In this document: positions 10,801-25,800 of the stretch, one piece after another
Layout: each line of letters begins with the position of its first letter
Numbering within the stretch: position 1 is the first letter of the stretch
DNA from: Orthonyx spaldingii
Taxonomy: Eukaryota > Chordata > Aves > Passeriformes > Orthonychidae
NCBI GenBank assembly: GCA_013397795.1
Contig: VZTJ01000295.1
Coordinates: 1,093,813 to 1,157,812 of the forward strand
Length of the DNA stretch: 64,000 nt
Reading direction: 5' to 3'
The notes under the pieces: generated by a model
What the model saw: the letters and a program-made list of their open reading frames with translations, nothing else
The model's database searches: none
Told to the model about the DNA's origin: nothing
Position numbers and translations under genes: made by a program

Positions 10801-13800
10801 ATTACTGGGCTTTGCAATAAATCTCTAAATGAAAAGGCTAAGACAATAGTGGTCTTCATCTAGCTTGCACTCTTTCAAAACTGAGACTTTCTTTTTAGAT
10901 GAAAAATGCCAGTGGCTGGAAAAGGGTCTAAACAATATCCACAACTAAATTACTTTGTTGTGGTACTTCACAAGGTTAAAGTGTTTCCTTTAGAATGTTA
11001 ATTTAACTTCACCTCTTAGGCTGTGTCCAAAAAAATAACCCTTTTCCTTCAGAAAAATCCAATGAAACAAAGTTCGGGATTTTAAAATTAATGTTCTCTG
11101 TTCTCTGTGAAATCCTGCAAGTCTCTGCAAGATTTGCATTAACAACATATTAGCAATGTTTCAGGTTATCAAATAAGCTTCCCTGATAAGGCTGCAATTT
11201 TTATCCTTTCCTGAAAGATATATGTAGTCCCCACTCCATCTTTCTTGGCATTTAAGTAAAAAGTCAAAAGATTCTGAGAGTGACTTCAGGATGTATTTCA
11301 GACATAACTTGTGCTTTAAAAATTTGTCACCTAGTTGGGTGTAGGAATCCATCTCTATAAAAATCCTGATATAATGTTCTCTGAAGAGATTGTACAAGTG
11401 TGCTAGCAGAACAGCCTCCAGTTACATCCACTTTTTCCGAGTATTTGTATTTGGCTCAGAATAAAAGAAAAGCAACCTGAAGAGGATAAAAGACAGCTTA
11501 CATCACGCCCAGCTTCACCAGGAGCACCATTTGGACCAGGAGAACCCAGAGGACCAGAGGGACCACGGGCACCAGGAGGACCAGAAACACCCAGGGGACC
11601 AGGTTCACCCTAATACAGGAACAGTTGTAACAAAATGTGACATTATAATACAACACAAACCAGTCTTACAAAACTTTTAGCCATTATGTAAGAGAAGAAT
11701 TTCTCTGCAATCAGTTCAGTAAGGAAAAAAGAATCAGGACACAAGAAACATATCTATATCTAATATTATCTTCATTCTAAATGCTACTATTAGAAACCTC
11801 TAACATTTCTGACATTTCTGACATTCAGAAATATGTTCACTTGCAGATTATTCTGGTTTGTCTGCAACAAGCCATAATTCTTCCATTGCTCTAAGTCTAG
11901 TAGGTCCATATCCCCTGTTTCCAACAGCAATGGAAACAGCAGAATCTACATCTCCCTGGCTTCCCATGAGAGGGGACCTCAAGTGTGTGTGTGGGGTTTT
12001 TTCTGGTTTTTTTTTTTACATGTTATCTGTTTAAAGCAGTTAACTAATCATATACTCACTGCTGCTCCAGAGACGCCTGGAAGACCACGTTCTCCCCGGG
12101 AGCCAGGCAGACCAAGGATACCAGGAGCACCAAGAATACCCTGAGGACCTGGGGTACCAGGAGGACCCTATGACATTAAGAGAATAATATTTATTTTGAT
12201 AGACAAAAATAAATGTAACATACACATCTGACAATGATATTGAAAATTTCATTCTCAGTTGCAATTTCTGCAAATCACAGAAGAAACTTCTATAATTTTT
12301 TGTTGAGCAATAATTGTGGTATTTCACACAAGTGCTTACTTCAATAGGACAGAAACATGTATGACTTTAAAAAAAGCCAGTAATTCTGGATGTGAAAGCT
12401 TAAAAATACTAAAAATTAATTAATTTATTTGCATAACTCTAAGTCAGCCTGGAGGCAGAAAACTTTAACTTTGTGATCCCCACAAATCAGAGTTTCTGAT
12501 GCAGCTATGAATTGAGGTTGTTCTAAATGGACATTCACATGTTCCTTCTTTTTCTATCCATGATTATCAATTTCAGAGCAGAAGATTTGCTTCCTTTTCT
12601 CAGACTAAATATCAATTTCTTCTGTACTTAGAGAAAGATACAACTCACCACAACAGAAAAAGAGAAAGAAAACTCTGACCCAGGGATCAGGTTCAAACCT
12701 GCCCATAAACAATTCCTTGTGTCTCAGTGGAACTTCTACTTAAAGACTTTGCTAAATTTGTGGATAAAGTAGAAAAGCTCTTCACAAACACCAAAAGTAT
12801 CTCAGAAGCCATAACATTTACATGAACAGAAACATATTTAATGAGATGTGATAGTCAGTAACTTACAGCAGCACCAGCCTCTCCAGATGGACCTTTCTCA
12901 CCAGCAAAACCAGGTGGGCCAGCAATACCTTGTTCACCAGTGCGGCCGACTGGTCCAACATCACCACGCAGACCTCGAGGACCATCCTTGCCAGCTGGGC
13001 CAGGAGGACCAGGGGGACCAGTGATGCCCTAGGATTCAGTATAAACATGATACCATTACAATATAGACCTGGGGATAACAGATAAATTTCATTTTAAGTC
13101 CATGCAAAAAAATAGTCCCTTGCAATAAATAGGTTATCAACTGCTCCAAAGCAGCACCTCCTATTGCTTTTTTAGCAGTGGATAGCTGGAAGCAGTAGAA
13201 TTATGAAATGATTTTTTTTTTTTTTACTCTGGGCAGGTGAAAGTGGCAAAATTTGGTGAGAAAATAGAGATCTGTCTCTCTTTGGAGACATTAATTGTAA
13301 CTATAAAACCTATGAGAAAAAACCCCAATATCTTCCAGTTCAAGAAGATTATTTGCTTTAGATACCGAGATTTAAAATTTATTTAAATCTAGGGCATCTA
13401 AGGAAAGAAGTGCCTTTTAGTAAAGGTTGGAAACACCTTTGAAAAGAAAAACTACAAATGTCAATCTGGAATGAGAATTTCTTGCTGAAAAATAAAAAAG
13501 ATTCAGATTCTAGAGCACTATGAGAGTTTGCCCTGCTGAAGACAGGGGTTAGAACTGCAGGTACTTTAGAAAATCTGGACATAAAATAACTGTAACATTC
13601 TTCTGCAAATCGGACATGACCTTCTTATTCCACTCCATCTTGAGTAATTGCATAGCCATTGATTTGAATAAAAACAAACAAACAAACAAAAAGATTTTTG
13701 GAAATGGTTGGGTACTTCAAGATGCATAGGGATGCTTGATGGATTATAAAAAAACTCACAAATTAAATGCATAGGACATACTCTGGGAGTTTGAAAAAAA

Positions 13801-16800
13801 TTTTTTTTTCTCCAATCCTATAGGGATCTGAGGTTATTCCAGTGCAATTATGATTCATATCAATGAAACAAAAGTTAGGATTATCCTTAATCAAAGCAAC
13901 TTCTGAGTTGCCATTAGAACTTCTTCATTAGTTACTTACAGCAGGGCCAGGAGGACCAACTCTTCCAGCAGCACCAGGGAAACCAGTCATGCCCTAAAAA
14001 CAAAATTGAAAATGAAAATTAGGTTTAAAGGAAACAATAACTTCATGAAAAGCAACAATGTCAGTACTAAAAGCTTGAAGACTTACAGGAGGACCAGCGT
14101 CACCACGAGGGCCAGCGGGACCAGCAGCACCAGCGGGACCCTAAGTAGGAAGGATTGAAAAAGACAGATGAATCAAGCAAAGACAATTAATGCTCCCTAT
14201 TTAGAATAAGGGCTCAGTCTCACTATTGTGAAAGCTAAGGGTGATTTTTACACCAGCAGGAGGAGGACTGGGCCCAAACCCATGCTGCCTATCCTGATAA
14301 CGGGGTATTAAATTCTCAGAGACATTTTAAATCAGTGTCATAAGGCCTGAGAAAAGTTGCATAAAGCACTTATGATTCAAATTAATTTCCTTGCAAATGT
14401 TATATGAATCTAAACAAATCAGGAAGCTAAACTGTGAAAGCAGGACAAAATCATCAAGTCCTCTGTTTGTACTGTGTGACTAATACAGTCATATAGTGCA
14501 ATAACCTGGTATTTGTCTATTAAAATCATACAATAAGCAACCCAAGCCACATTATCCTTCAACACTGTGGTATTTGAAATACGTATGTCTGACTTTCTGC
14601 TTCATTTCAACCAGTTCCCCAATAATGGGCTATGTGCTAAAGGTGTCAGGACTTGAAAAGCCTGTGTGAATGGGTGCATCGAAAAACTTGCACACATGCT
14701 TCTGGATGACTGAGTCTGAAAATCAGATTGTGACAGTACATTCCATCTTTGAGAGAAAAGTGTCAACATCCTCAGCTCAGAACCTATCCACAGTCACCCC
14801 CAGAATGGTCCCAAGATAAGAGTGATTTTGCTGACCTTCAGAGCAAGTTGAAAATTAGTTATTATTTTCTCTTCATTTCAGTTCCACACTCATGATGTGA
14901 GCCCACATAAATAGATTGATAAAACTGACATAATTTTAACTTTTCTCACAGCCTAGTTTGAAGTTTTGTTTCTTTCTTTGATTACCTTTTCAGTATTCAA
15001 GGCTTTCAGGCTAATGTATTGCGTGCATGGCACAGTTAAGAACTACACATTTCACAAAGACACAATTCACTCACTGGTGGTCCAGAAGCACCAACTGGGC
15101 CAATGGCACCTGTGGGTCCAGTTTCACCCTTAGGTCCTTTGGGCCCACGCTCGCCTTTAGCACCAGGCTGACCAGCTGCACCCTATGGGCGGAAAAACAG
15201 ACAAAATGAGGAACTGAAAATCTTGCAAAGGAAATAGAGGAAGGTTGTGGCATCAATTTGAGGAAAGTGCAAACAAAACTCACAGGGGGTCCAGCAAATC
15301 CACTGGGACCGACAGGACCAGGCTCACCACGTTCACCCTAGAGAGAGGACAAAAAAAAGGACTGGTTGGAATGGTCTTTAAAAGGGCAGTTTTCTGAAAA
15401 TTATGTCTTTGAGATAGGAATAATTGTAGAAATTGCTACTTACAGGGATACCACGGGCACCAGCAGGACCAGCAGGACCAGCAGGACCTCCTTCTCCCTG
15501 AAAGACAGTCAAAAGCATTTTGACACTGCGAAAAGGCCTTACTGTAGGCAGAACAAGAATGATCTTGTGGTACAGATACATATGGTGAATCTCCTTGGGT
15601 CTCCAGTGGAGAGGATGTTACTGAAAATTCTTCTAGTTTTGATCCACCCTATATTAATAATTTCTAATGATTCTCAGACAGCGTAAAGAATCATTCTGAG
15701 CTAATGTGTGGTTATTCATCACTGTATCAAAATCTCCTCTCACAATGTGAGGAAGATTGTGGAGTTTAACCTCAACTGGGAAAAATTCAGCCAAAGTCTG
15801 AATCAGAATCTTCTCCACATTTAACCCACTGCCATGTAGATGTGCATCCTCTTCCCTGCCCTCTTAGGAAAAGATTTGGGGTCCTATGGCAAGCTTCACT
15901 GAATAGTCCCAACCGCCCTTGCTTCCTGAATCTGCACAACTTAAAGAATTTGTGCACACTAGAAAGACGGAATTGGTTTTATATCCTCTTTAATATTCAT
16001 GTGTGAGTAAACTGCATCAGCAAGGCATTTTTTCATTCAAAGAGCAGACTTACCCGATCACCAGCACCACCAGCAGGGCCAGGAGCACCAATGGCACCAG
16101 GGAGACCCTATAGGTCAAGAGACAGGACACCGTTTCAAACAAAATGTAAGTAGGACCAACTACTTTAAATAAGCTTTCTCTTTTGTCCTGGGGAAAGGTG
16201 TGTAACTAACTTTCTTTCAGATGTTCTCAATATAAAGGACACATGATTTTATAATTATAATGTTATTTTCCTTCCCAAAGTATGAATTCTAAGAAAGGCA
16301 CCTGAAATCTCAAATTAAGGATAATTTTGTGTAACTTTGCAGGCTGCCTTAAAATTAGCTCTCTGGGCTGAGCCCATGAAATTAAAAAGGTTTCTGTCAC
16401 ACTGAATAGCTGTGCAATATCAGTGCAATACTCTGCTCATGTAATTTCTCTGCTTGGATGCATGAGAAGTGATCACTTTTCTCTCTCTCTCCCCCTGAAT
16501 ACAATCATCCTTGGACAAGGGGCAACAAAATTACATTGATTTGTATAAAAAATGAGCAGATATAGGTAGTAATGTAATACATGCAAGTCCTGCACATTCT
16601 TCTCAGTTATTTAAGTTCTGAAGTGTAGCAAGGTAATAGAACCAGAAGATACTTACACGAGCACCATCTCTTCCTGTTGCACCCGTATCACCTCTCAGAC
16701 CTGGGGCACCCTGGAAAACACAGTGGGAAAAAATGTATTGGTAATGAACACAATAAACTATTGTGTATGAAAGAAGGCTTGAGCTGTTTGCTGAGTATCT

Positions 16801-19800
16801 GTGTATTACTTAGATGTCATACAAAAAGCTTATCATGCTAGGTTTTCTGGTGAAATGAACACTGATTATTATTTCATTCTTATTGCTGAGTAGGTTGAAT
16901 GCTTGCAAAGAGGATTGACATGCTTTTCAGAATAAACTTGCTTCTTTCATTAGAAACCTACTTGGCTTCTCCCACATCCCAAGAATTTTGAATGGAATTA
17001 GAAATTGAAAACCATGTCCATGTATATTACAAATTATGAATATAAATCCCCCTCAATCTCTTTTTTTTTTGGTCAAGAGATATCTATCTGTAAAAATTCT
17101 TCTGGGTATTCATGTTATACTGTCTATATGAAGCAAGAAAACAGCTATTAAAAACAATGATGTCATATGGGTGGACACATAAAATGCCATATGTTTCATA
17201 TAACACAAAGTTATTTTCAGGCCACCACTGGAGTCAAGAAATCAGATCAATACTCTGTTCTCTCTCTTTTTTTTATTACTACAGCCTAGTGTTCTGCATT
17301 AATCTGCTTGTCAATACATAGTGTTTTTTAAAATGTTTCAGGATAGTACCTGAGAAAAGACTGTCAGTCTGTTAGACCAACAAAACCTCTACTTGCTGAC
17401 TATTCCGTAACACAGTTTCACAGTAAAGAAAAGTCACATTGAGATAACCTTCAGGTTTTTCCAAGTTAATGAAATGTAGGCATCTCAAACCTGTGCATGC
17501 AGTAACAAGGCAGTTGTCCTCTTTACCTTTTCACCCTTGCCTCCTGGAACACCAGCAACACCTCTCTCTCCTGGGATTCCACCAGAGCCGGCAGGACCAG
17601 GAGCACCAGCAGCACCAACATTGCCAGGCTCACCCTAGCAGCAAGGGCATATCATGTAAGTCAGGGTCAAGTCACTCAAACAGTTTGGAACAAAATCATC
17701 ATTACTATTCTGCCCATCATTCTGCTTGGTTGTAAACAGTGTGAGTAGTAACGTTTTTGTCTTGAGCTACTGTACGTGTTTTACTTTTCCAGCTGCTGAA
17801 GATGCTAGATGTGAACCCTCTCTCTGATTCAGTGGGCTCCTGAGGTTTTAGGTCCATGTTCCAAACTAAACTTCTGTAGAAAGGCTACCCAGGAAAATCC
17901 AGAAAACTAAGACCCAGATTCACTTAGCATCAAGTCAACATCATAATTTGTTAGATAATAATAATTATCAGATAATAATAATAGATAATTTGCTAGATAA
18001 TCACTTATTATTGCCCTAAGTTTGGGGCAAAATATTGCTTACTAGACACAAGAACTTCCTGTGTACAAGTAGATGTGGGTATAAATAGAAGTTAACATGA
18101 ATTTTGGTCAGAATCTCAGATCCTATCTCCAAACAGAGTTACAGCATACCCAGCTGACAATCTGTATTCAAACTGACTTCGCCTCTTGTCATCTATAGTA
18201 GCAAACATAAACTCATTTAATATTAGTGTGGACTAGCTGGGATGGAACTTTACCACTTACAGAGAGGTTTTGGATTGCATTAATCAGGAATTCAACATTA
18301 AGGCAATGGCAGCTGGCAAAGGCATACCTTGTTACCATCAGGGCCTGGTGGGCCAGCGGGACCACGGCTTCCAATGGGACCAGCAGGACCAACAGCACCG
18401 CTCTCACCAGGGGGACCACGCTCACCCTACAGGAGACAGTCTGATCTGAGCACTTCCTTGAATTGTTCTGTAGCTGAAAGCACTGGCTAGGAGCAACGAC
18501 AGTGTGATGCATTTTTATCTAAACAAACCTTTGTTTAGAATTATGCAGCTATGAACTAAATTGGTCATAAGAACTGGCTCTAACTTTTGACACAAAAAAA
18601 TCAAAATGAAGTAATAAAGTCTTGCATCATGATAACAGCTGACAACTAAAGTATGAATACTTCTTGAACATGGTTTTGGCTATGGTGCTTGTTCTCTTAA
18701 CAGTGTCTGGCATTCTACTGTGAAATGGAGATTCTATTTTAGGACAAATAATGGATTCTAGTGAAATTAAAGGGATAGTAATTGGCAAACAATTATTTTT
18801 AGAGTGGCAAATGCCTGGTGAATACTGGAGAATAAAGATAACACCTAAAGCCTACTAACGTGACATGTGCATTATAACAGGTATAAGGATAAATTCTGAA
18901 TCATAGGTCTGGAGACATGAAAGTATCCAGAAACTCAATCTAAATGCACAATAAATCTATCAAAGATAAAGCATCAGTAAGACCTTGGAATACTGGATGA
19001 AATATACCCTGGGCTGGGTATGTGATGCTTAGGGCAAGCTAGAGCAGAAGCAAATAACTACTACTGCTATGACAAAAGGAACTTGGCTTGGATACATTGG
19101 CAAAATGAGAGTTTGGAGCAGACATGGCATTGATACATGCTCAGGGTGCTAAAACATAAGGAGAAAAAGTGCTATTTAAACTGATTGACAAGACTTATAA
19201 GAGTGAATGGGAATATTTGTCATTGGATATATTTAGTTTGGAAGTTGGAAGAAAAGAAGGAGCAACAGAAATAAGTTAAATATCAGGAAGTTGGAAGAAA
19301 AGAAGGAGCAACAGAAATAAGTTAAATATCAATCTTTTTATAGGTGGATTTGGAAAGTAAATAATTAATTGAGCATTTTATAAACTACTCCTTGCTCTAC
19401 ATAAATGGGACCTTCCTGCATACAGGAAGGCCTCCACACAAAGCTCTTTGAAGATGTTTATTGACAGTTCAGGATTAAAGGAAAGTGGAGGCAATACCTT
19501 CTAATGACTATTCCAGGTTCTGAATTCAGCCCACTATTTGTTCAAAGACAGTACTGGGGAGGTAGGAGCTGCCTAGCAAGGGATAGTAAAACTGACATGG
19601 TCAGGCTAAGAAGGTCTGCACACAGTCACTGCAAATGAAAATTCTTATATTCATGAGGCCTCAGTGCAACACTGTAGGATCAGTTCTTTACCATCCACAG
19701 TCTCATTGTAAGGTCAGTATAGAATATCATTGTTTGAGTAATATTCATACTGCTTATACAGAAGTTTTCTAACATTGGCAACTGTGTTAACCCTAACTGA

Positions 19801-22800
19801 AATACCCTGACACCTGCAAAGAGCAGAGAATATTATCCTTTGTTCCTGGGAGTCTGCTGCAATATGCTGTTCTGTAACAGAGAAGAGCTTTTTGCCTTGA
19901 GGAATATGGAAATGTATATAGTTACTATTATTATTGAACACATTATTAAGACAGTCTGTACCAGATTTCAGATTAGTTACTCACTCTTGGGCCAGCAGGA
20001 CCAGGGACACCAAATTCACCATGAAGACCCTAGAAGAGAGTAGATATAGTGGTAAAGTTTATTTCTAAAGGAAGCTTTCTTGCTTAAATTGTACTTTGTT
20101 TCTTAGCAACAAATGGAAATTCTTCTCAAATTGCAGCAGCATATTGAAAAGTTTCAGACAAATTTTCAGACAGTCTATTACATACATGGAAATAAGCCCT
20201 TCTCATCCAGCTGCACAGTATCTCAAGGTACACACTAGATAATACTTTTTCTTCTGAAGAGTTAGTTATTAAATTACAAGCTCTTTTGTTCAGGTATATG
20301 CAATGTAAACTCTTTTACAGGGAGACAGATATAACTATAAATGTTAAAGGTGATTATGACACATAAGGTGCTCGATTTGAGATTACATCACACACTATGT
20401 AGCAGCTAGAGCATGAATTATGACTGAACTACCTCAGTTGAATGCCATTGTAAATTCACTGAAATCAGCTGAAGTGCAAAAACATAATTGGAGTAACACA
20501 GGTTAGATTGAACCTTGAAGATTTCAAAAGAAATGTGAAATGAAATATTTTTCACATACTGTCCCTTCTGGGGGAAGAAACATATTTTATTGCTACTTAA
20601 GGCCCAAAAACCAAAGGACTGTCTTTTCTTTGTTTTGTACCAAAACTTTGAAAAAGGAAGTATGATGCAAGTTCCAATGCAAAAGGGACTATTAAAGTTT
20701 GCATGTTTCCCTGATTACTTTGTTTTGGCAAATAGATTCAACAGGCTCTCACTTCACCACATGTGCCATTGCAAACACAGCCCTCATGCAATTCCTTCCC
20801 CATCCATGGAATTCTGTGTCTGTCACTCACCCTCTCGCCTGGTTTACCAGCCTCGCCAGCGGGACCCGAGGGACCTGGCAGACCCTACGTGCAAAGAAAT
20901 GAGAATACAAATATAGTTAAGGCACAAGCTCTTCACACATTGGGAACCATAGATAAGATTGAGCAGAGCACAAAGTTACTTACCTGGAAGCCAGGAGGGC
21001 CAGCAGGACCTGTTTCACCCTTTCCACCTTGGTTGCCCTGAATGGAAAGAAAAACAAGTGATTAACTTGGAAGAAGTAATACAGGAAATTTGATTTAAAA
21101 ATGGGAAATCCCACTAATGAAAAGTAAATCACAAATTGGATTTGTGTGGAGGCTGTTACTTACAGTGACTCCAGGAGGACCTTGAGCACCGTTGTTTCCC
21201 TCTGGACCAGGAGCACCCTATATATGTTCAAGTAGAAAGCTGTTACAAAAGTTTTGATTTGGTATGAATAATATCCCTTAATAATTATGTGACAAAACCA
21301 AAGGTCTCTGACTGTGTATTTTGAACTTAACCATTTACTTGCAAGAATTTCATAGCCAGAGGTATCAAAGATGCTTAAAATTTTTAATTCTCATTATTGT
21401 TTTAGTTATTGCAGTACATTAATCCTTAAGAAAACTTCTTTTGGAGTTATAGATTATAGAAACCTTGATGATAGCATTTTTCTCACAGCAGACTGTTTTT
21501 TTGGGTCCCTTAAGTGGAAGAATTAGTAAGTTTCAACTATCAGTAAAAAGTTGGAAAATTACAAGATGGATTAGAAACCATACACTGCTCTCAGAATTAA
21601 GAACAGGGAGTGCTACTTTTTCCTCTTCATAAGATAATACCCCGTAATTAACTACCCATTTAATACCCAAGAAGGGGAGTTTTCATTTTTCCATCGCGTG
21701 ATGGTCCCCAGTGGCACAAGCCTAAAATGAATGCATTCCAAAGGGCTTTTCTAATTTCATCATCTATTCATGCTTGCACAAGACAATGCTATCTTATCAC
21801 AGAGGTTTGGAAAATCTACTTTTTTTTCTCTCTGGAAGATGATAAAGAAAATAGATCTACATACCCGTGGGCCAGCAAGACCAACATTGCCTTTTTCACC
21901 AGGTTTGCCAGGTTCACCCTGTAGTTAAGAGAAAAAGATATCAGAGTTAACCAAGACTTCATATTAGATTCATTTTAAACTACTATGCAGAGACTTATAC
22001 TCATTGCCAGATTTACTGTAATAGTTCTTTAACCCCAATTAAAACACACACAAGCTTCATCTCTCTTTTTGGATCACTTAGATTAGCTCAAAAATATGTC
22101 TTTTCTTTTCAAGACTCTATGCCTTTATGTTTTGAGATCGTAATTCATGGCACTCTGCAGAGTATCCTATACAATACACTCTCTATATGTTTGTACGTGT
22201 GTCTATGTACAGCAACACCCAAATCCAGGCCATGATTCCTTTCTGTGGCCTCTGTGGGACTTGTTAAGAACCACACTGAAGTCACTGGTAGCTTTTCTTT
22301 TAAGTTGAGTGAACTTTGAATAGTGCTGCAGAAATAACAGTACTCTGGCACTGGTTTAATGGCCAAACTTCACAGAACTTTTACTGATGTGAATATACAG
22401 AAATGATGAAATGGACATGCTGAAATCATAAAATAGACACATATTATTCTAATCACTTCAATGTCAAAATATCCCTAAGCGAATTAAATAGCTTTTTCAT
22501 TTCTTTAACCACATTTAAGGTAACTGGAAAATAAATTAAAACAGAATTCATGAACGTAAGCAGATGCCATCCAATGAGCAGCACAGAAGGATACAGGGAG
22601 ATGTGTTGGATTAATGATAGAGTTGGAAACCTGCAGATCAGTCTAGAAAGACCTTCACAGTAATAGAAAGTTTCTATACTGTACTTACAGGGGGACCTTT
22701 TGGTCCAGGGAATCCAATGTTGCCAGGTTCACCTCTATTACCAGCTGGACCAATTGGCCCAACTCTACCATCTGCTCCAGGGAAACCCTAGAAAAGGAGA

Positions 22801-25800
22801 TCATACTATTAAATGGCTGAGGTAATTTAATCAGAGGTCAGCTTTAAGAGAAATATGTACTGACAGGAAGCAAATGTCATCTAACTTTTCACCACTGCTG
22901 ATACACCACATGTTCATGCATCCCTCCCTCTTCCTCCTTTTTGTAGAACTCTATATTTCTTCCCCTTCCAGGACATAGGCCTGATCTGAGACCCACAGAA
23001 ATTGGATGGAAATTGATGGAAATTGATGGAAAGCTTCACACTGCTCTTTTGAGTAATACAATAGAAAATCTTGCTGGTTTTACACAGTTGTGTAAGAGCT
23101 CAGTGCTGAGATGTCTGCTTTGTGCAATTGTACTTCATTCTTTCACATGCAATGGGGGAGCAGAATAAAAAGCAAGGTACTTACAACAGGACCTTCCTTG
23201 CCAGCAGGGCCTGGGCTTCCAGGCTGACCTGGGAGACCCTGAGAAAGGAAAAGTTTCATGTTTTTAGAAGGACACCAACTCACCCAACACATAACCAGCA
23301 TTTTTTCTACATGCATGTATGCAAATACACAGAGGTCCCAAGTTATCAATGTACACTGTTTAAACAGGACTGTAGGTGCTATCACGTTTCCACCTGAAGC
23401 ACACTGTTAATTTGATGATGTGTGCTCCCATGTGGGTTGAAAATCAGTTTAGGGAAATACCTGTTTTACTCAGAGAAACTAATTTAGGCTCTGCTTTGGA
23501 GGATAGAGTGTTTCAATGTTTGCAGATGCCTAATATTCACACGTGCATTGCAAACTTTCACTTCACAGGGTAGGGTACAAAGAGAAACAATAAGGAGCAT
23601 AAATGTAATGACGTGAACATAGTCTGGCTGCAGCCAATACCACTGAAAGTGAATGGCTGTTTTCAGTGAAATCATTTGCAAAGTAAAAAAGACAATTGAG
23701 ATCAGTCATCTCACATAGTTTTAGTAGGGTTTGCTTTCCGTTTAGTTCATTAAAGAGGACACACACACACCTCAACTGTGATCATAATGATCACATTCTG
23801 TAAATAATCACAAGTGGAAACCCCTGACAGAAGTCAATGCAGTATCCAATACAAGAAGACAGCGCTCCATCACAAGGCAATCAAATGCTACCATAACAAA
23901 AGTAACTCATTTCAATAAATATTTTGATGCTTCTTAATCATTCCTAATGGAGTTTTTTTCCATTGAGTGGTGGATGTGCCCAAATTGTGGTTAACACATG
24001 TTGAATTTTTGCAGTTGGATTTCTGAATAATTTTCTCCATTAATGGTAAGTAATTTTCTTTTTATGTGGTTCAAACTTACTCCACAGAGTTCGAACTTAC
24101 TCTTGGACCCATAAGACCAGGCTCACCAGGACGGCCAGCATCACCATGAGGACCCTTAGCACCAACAGGACCACTAGCTCCACGGTTACCAGCAGGTCCC
24201 TACCAAAAGAAAGGAATAAAATTAGGCAGAGGTAGCAAAAAGCATCACACATCTGTATATGAAAGGTGGTTCAGAAGTAGTGACCCAGACAGGAGTCTTA
24301 CCATGACACCAGCTCTGCCATCAGCTCCAGGGAGACCACGAGATCCAGGTACACCCTGCAAGTCAACACAAAACAAATCAAGAAAGGGAAAGAAATAAAT
24401 CTGTTCTTTTGAGGTGTATAGTGCTTGCTAGATTTCAGCCTTCCAAGCAGGTCTGCTGAATTTGAGGTAAGTGCAGCTTTAAGCACACACACCTCAGTGT
24501 AAACAGGTATTGTGAGAGAAATCTCTCTCACTTCCTGTAGATTTCTTAAAATTCTAATCTGTTTGTATAATTTTCAGTGTTTATTGTAACTAATCGTGGC
24601 ACTAGCCAGTAGCTAGGATCCCACAGCCTGGCCCACACAGTTCTACATTCTCTGTAGAGAGTTACTGACTGGCTCTGTACACCATACCTAAGGTGTAACA
24701 CTGAATCTCTATCTCTGCCAAAAAAAATCTGGGAGAAGCACTGCCATTTTTCTTATTATTTTCCTGTGAATTCTGTTCCTTCATAAAGCTACATGTCTCC
24801 TGAAGTTCATGGAGTGGCTTTCTCACCAGGTGAAAAGTTTCCTAGGCATCCTCGAGAACACTGAATTGAAAGCTTTTGCCTCCCATTATGTGTGAGCCCA
24901 TTATTTGTTTTAAGAAGCTAAATCCCATCACAGACTTGTAAGAATAATCAAAAGATAATTCACTAAATATTGCACAGTGAATAAATCAAAGCAATCTCTA
25001 AATACTTCAGGGACAAGATAGTAAATAAGCACTACTGTAAAGCAAAAGTAGGTTTGGTCCCAACTAATCAAAAGGCTCAGAATTGAAAACCATCACTGCT
25101 CAGCAGCATTAATGTAAATTTAATTACTCATAATTATTTAATTTTCCTGTGTGGCTCTAGATTGATTTCCACTTTCCTTTTTGCTTCTACTTCTGGAACA
25201 TGAAAAGGAAACCTACTCTCAGACCAGCAGGGCCTGGGGGACCAGCAGAACCGGGTTCACCAGGGCTGCCTCTCTTGCCTTCCTCACCACTAGGGCCAGG
25301 AGGGCCAGCAGGTCCAGCAGCACCCTATTTTGGACAAACAGAGAAAAAGAAGAAATCAGATGCTGTGTTGCAGATATTATAAGGCTTTTGATTGAAAAAG
25401 CCTTCACGTTTTGCCATACTTACAGGTTCACCCTTCATACCACTTTCTCCCTTGGCACCAGCAGGGCCTGGTTCACCCTAGAGTCCAAAACAAAAAGAGA
25501 TGACAGAATTAGGCATCACTCCAAAAATCTCTCTTCTACCTGGAGAGCTTACTCATGAATCAAAAGATTCTTTTATCATTCAATGCCATGCCTCCCTCTA
25601 TTGTGAAAATGGTCAATGAGCATGACCGTATTTTTGGCTTAAAAAGCACAAAACCAAACATGTTAAAGATGCTTAGAAATGACCGTATTGAATTATGACA
25701 CAGTTGGGGCTGGTTCCTCCACTGAGGATATCCATTGAGGGCCTAGTTGTGAGATGGCTGTCACATCTCTCTCAATACTATCAACATGGACAGAGCGTCA

